Shown: positions 61,626 through 64,000 of the stretch, piece by piece | Layout of the letters: the number at the start of each line of letters is the position of its first letter | How positions within the stretch are numbered: position 1 is the first letter of the stretch | Source of the DNA: Albirhodobacter sp042466415 | GTDB taxonomy: Bacteria; Pseudomonadota; Alphaproteobacteria; Rhodobacterales; Rhodobacteraceae | Reading direction: 5' to 3' | Assembly: GCF_042466415.1 (NCBI RefSeq) | Contig: NZ_JAXHCH010000002.1 | Location: forward strand, 2,604,001-2,668,000 | DNA: 64,000 nucleotides | Position numbers and translations under genes: made by a program | The notes under the pieces: generated by a model | The model's database searches: none | The model's input: the letters and a program-made list of their open reading frames with translations, nothing else | What the model was told of the DNA's origin: nothing

Positions 61626-64000
61626 TTAATGCGCCGTGTGGGCGTGTTGGGCCTTTTTCCACTTCTCGTCAGAGAGTGAGATGAAGGTATAGAACATCGG
61701 CACGACGAAAAGGGTGAACCCTGTTCCAAGGATCAAACCGAAGAACATCACGATTCCCATGGCCTGACGGGCCGCCGCGCCTGCCCCCTCTGCGAGGATC
61801 AACGGGATCACCGCGAGCGCCATGGCGGCGGTTGTCATCAGGATAGGGCGCAAACGCACAGTTGCGGATTCCACGATGGCGTCGCGACGTGACATCCCGT
61901 TTTCGCGCTGCATATTCGCGAATTCGACCATCAAGATGCCGTGCTTGGTGATTAGACCGATCAGCGTGATCAATCCCACCTGCGAATAGATGTTCAGGGT
62001 TCCGAGGCCGAGGTTCAGTGGAATAATCGCCCCGAAAATCGTCAGCGGAACCGTCATCATGATGATGAGCGGATCGCGGAAGCTCTCGAACTGTGCGGCC
62101 AGCACGAGGTAAATCACGATGAGCGCTGCAGCGAAGGCGATTACAATCGTATTGCCCTGCGTGACTTCCAAACGTGACTGCCCCGAGTAATCGATGAAGA
62201 ATCCGCTGGGCAATGTCTCATCCGCGATGCGTTTCAACTCGGCCAGCCCGTCGCCCGTCGATTGCCCCGGCAGGGGCAGCGCGGTGAGCGTGGCGGAGTT
62301 GAGCTGGTTGAACTGCTCGATGGAGGACGCCATGACGCCTGTCTCGATGCTCACCACGGACGACAAAGGAACCATCTCGCCCGTCGCGGCCCGCACGAAG
62401 TAGGTGCCGAGCTGTTCTGGGTTTTCGCGGAGGTCCTGCGGGACTTGCGTGATAATGTCGTAGCTGTTGGAATCGCGATCGAATTGCGATACCGCACCGC
62501 CCCCAACCAAAAGCGCAAGCGTCGTTCCGATCTGGCTGACAGGGACGTTCAGCGTCGCCGCGCGATCACGGTCAATTGTCACGCGCGCTTCCGGTGCGTC
62601 AAACGCGAGGGAGTTTTGCACGACGATGAACTTGCCTGATGCCTGGGCCTTGTTCTTGATCTCCTCGGCAACTTCCGCGACGCGGTCAGGCGCGTGGATC
62701 GATTGGATCACCATCGAAATAGGCAAACCGCCGCCCGTTCCAGGCAGGGTAGGGGGCGCGAAGACGAAGCCTTGCACACCGGCGATCTTGTCGAGGCGAC
62801 CTTGCACCTCGGCTTGGATCTCGGCTTGGCTGCGCGATCTATCGGCCCAGTCTTTCAGCGACCAGATGTAGATTCCCGAATTGGACGCGCCGCCGAAGCC
62901 AGCAATCGAAAATTCGGTGCGGACTTCTTCGATGTCGCTCGTCGCGGCGGAAATCTGATCGGTGTAGAGCTTGGTGTAATCGGTCGTCGCGTAGCGCGGG
63001 CCGTTCAGGAAAGCAAACAAGACGCCCTGATCTTCATCGGGTGCAAGCTCGCTAGACGTTTTTTGGAACAGGAAACCTGTCGTCGCGACGAGCACGATGA
63101 TCATAAGCAGTGTCACGGGGCGATAGTTTAGCGAGCCGCTGACCATGCGGCCATACCACGCCGAAATGCGGTCGGAGTAGCGGTCCACGGCCTTTTGGAA
63201 CTTCGACGCGCCCCCATGTTTCAACAGTCGCGCAGACATCATCGGGGTAATCGTCAAGGCGATAACCCCAGAGAGGATCACCGCACCCGCCAGAGTGAAG
63301 GCGAATTCGCGGAAGAGGGCCCCCGTGATGCCGCCGGTAAAGCCCAGCGGCGCGAGAACGGCGGCGAGCGTGATGGTCATCGCAATAACGGGGCCGGTGA
63401 TCTCCTGCATGCCCTTGATCGCGGCGGGCATCGGCTCCATGCCGTCCTCGATGTGGCGGTGGATGTTTTCGACGACGACAATTGCGTCATCCACCACAAG
63501 GCCGATCGCCAGAACCATCGCCAGCAAGGTCAGCAGGTTGATCGAATAACCCAGCGCCAACAGCAACGACATCACGCCGATGAGCGAAAGCGGAATTGTG
63601 ATGATTGGCATCGCCACCGACCGGAACGATCCGAGGAACAGCAAAATCACGAGCACCACGATGATGACCGCTTCTTCCAAAGTTTTGAAAACCTCGGAGA
63701 TGGAGGCCGAGATCGTATCGGTCGAATCGTAAACCAATTCGATCTGCATTCCTTCGGGCAACGAGTCGTTAATCGCAGGCAAATCCGCGACGACCGCAGC
63801 CGCCGTGTCCAACGGGTTCGCGGACGGTGTCGAGGTGACGCCGATAAACGTGCCCGCGGTTCCGTTGAAGGTCACGATCTCGTCTTGCTCTGCCGCAGCC
63901 AGCTCGATTGTGGCGACATCGCGCAGGCGCACAACCGCATCGCCCTCCGAGCGCAGCGGCAGCGCCCCAAACGCGTCAGATGTCTGCAGCGTTGATTTCA
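61626..64000 (-). CDS. RND efflux transporter permease, 5' end beyond window
   Basis: A partial HAE1-type RND permease; 790 residues are visible and its start lies past position 64000 (the last visible residues read KSTLQTSDAFGALPLRSEGDAVVRL before the window ends). It shows the family motifs GLVVDDAIVVVENIHRH with its paired acidic residues (DD), membrane helices flanking both halves, RDAIVESATVRLRPILMTT and the C-terminal FGLILGTGFTLFVVPMFYTFI. Length and pattern suggest AcrB/MexB-type drug or metabolite export. Its MFP partner, if linked, would be upstream outside the window. Confidence 0.92.
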   Translation of the reverse strand, partial: KSTLQTSDAFGALPLRSEGDAVVRLRDVATIELAAAEQDEIVTFNGTAGTFIGVTSTPSANPLDTAAAVVADLPAINDSLPEGMQIELVYDSTDTISASISEVFKTLEEAVIIVVLVILLFLGSFRSVAMPIITIPLSLIGVMSLLLALGYSINLLTLLAMVLAIGLVVDDAIVVVENIHRHIEDGMEPMPAAIKGMQEITGPVIAMTITLAAVLAPLGFTGGITGALFREFAFTLAGAVILSGVIALTITPMMSARLLKHGGASKFQKAVDRYSDRISAWYGRMVSGSLNYRPVTLLMIIVLVATTGFLFQKTSSELAPDEDQGVLFAFLNGPRYATTDYTKLYTDQISAATSDIEEVRTEFSIAGFGGASNSGIYIWSLKDWADRSRSQAEIQAEVQGRLDKIAGVQGFVFAPPTLPGTGGGLPISMVIQSIHAPDRVAEVAEEIKNKAQASGKFIVVQNSLAFDAPEARVTIDRDRAATLNVPVSQIGTTLALLVGGGAVSQFDRDSNSYDIITQVPQDLRENPEQLGTYFVRAATGEMVPLSSVVSIETGVMASSIEQFNQLNSATLTALPLPGQSTGDGLAELKRIADETLPSGFFIDYSGQSRLEVTQGNTIVIAFAAALIVIYLVLAAQFESFRDPLIIMMTVPLTIFGAIIPLNLGLGTLNIYSQVGLITLIGLITKHGILMVEFANMQRENGMSRRDAIVESATVRLRPILMTTAAMALAVIPLILAEGAGAAARQAMGIVMFFGLILGTGFTLFVVPMFYTFISLSDEKWKKAQHAHTAH

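Noticed and set aside
1..64000. tRNA, rRNA, insertion sequence, prophage or attachment site
   Set aside because: Looking for cloverleaf-type segments, transposase-like proteins, integrase motifs and flanking direct repeats gave no convincing case.

Overview
The window looks like a chromosomal segment of a GC-rich alphaproteobacterium of the Rhodobacteraceae (roseobacter type). This rests on gene order and protein style: ruvCAB next to tol-pal, ftsH after tilS, ctaC-ctaB-orf-ctaG-ctaE-surF1-thrC-M16 peptidase, and a tad/flp pilus locus whose pilins carry the GAVTVDW processing site. I see no rRNA or tRNA genes, no insertion sequence, no prophage and no CRISPR array. Start codons were chosen from ribosome binding sites and family lengths.

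Layout. 0-3.6 kb: a small membrane protein, then ruvC-ruvA-ruvB (Holliday junction processing) and an unrecognised 209-aa protein. 3.6-10.8 kb: ybgC-tolQ-tolR-tolA-tolB-pal-cpoB (Tol-Pal envelope constriction system) and tilS. 10.9-14.2 kb: ftsH, then aroQ-type chorismate mutase overlapping folD. 14.2-17.4 kb: a convergent pair, an AAA ATPase (minus) and a polytopic, GT-C-like membrane protein (plus). 17.4-29.4 kb, minus strand: a tad locus read from four flp pilin genes through cpaB, cpaC, an OmpA-like lipoprotein, cpaE/tadZ, cpaF/tadA, tadB, tadC, two TPR lipoproteins and cpaA. 29.8-34.3 kb: a lytic transglycosylase, then three genes matching part of the decaprenylphosphoryl-arabinose route: a HAD-UbiA fusion (DPPR synthase plus phosphatase type), a DprE1-like oxidase and a LPG-synthase-TM-type membrane protein. 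34.5-37.2 kb: scoAB and dprA. 37.4-40.2 kb: topA, interrupted by one in-frame amber codon. 40.2-48.7 kb: tldD, the cytochrome aa3 subunit and assembly cluster, thrC and an M16 peptidase. 48.7-57.6 kb: metabolic genes (GNATs, FAD oxidase, apt, mtnP, EamA transporter, flavin reductase-like, EcsC-like, DUF1178, a divergent pyruvate-kinase-like protein). 57.9-64 kb: lysC, ptsP (EI-Ntr) and an RND efflux permease that runs off the right edge.

How the parts may work together. Most of the window is core housekeeping in conserved blocks. The accessory section is 14-34 kb, where a Flp pilus locus is flanked on one side by lipid-linked pentofuranose biosynthesis genes and on the other by a GT-C-like membrane protein. 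Sugar decoration of the pilus or another envelope acceptor is a reasonable hypothesis, not a demonstrated function. The most surprising single feature is the amber codon at codon 519 of topA, an essential-class gene whose downstream frame is otherwise intact for 407 codons.
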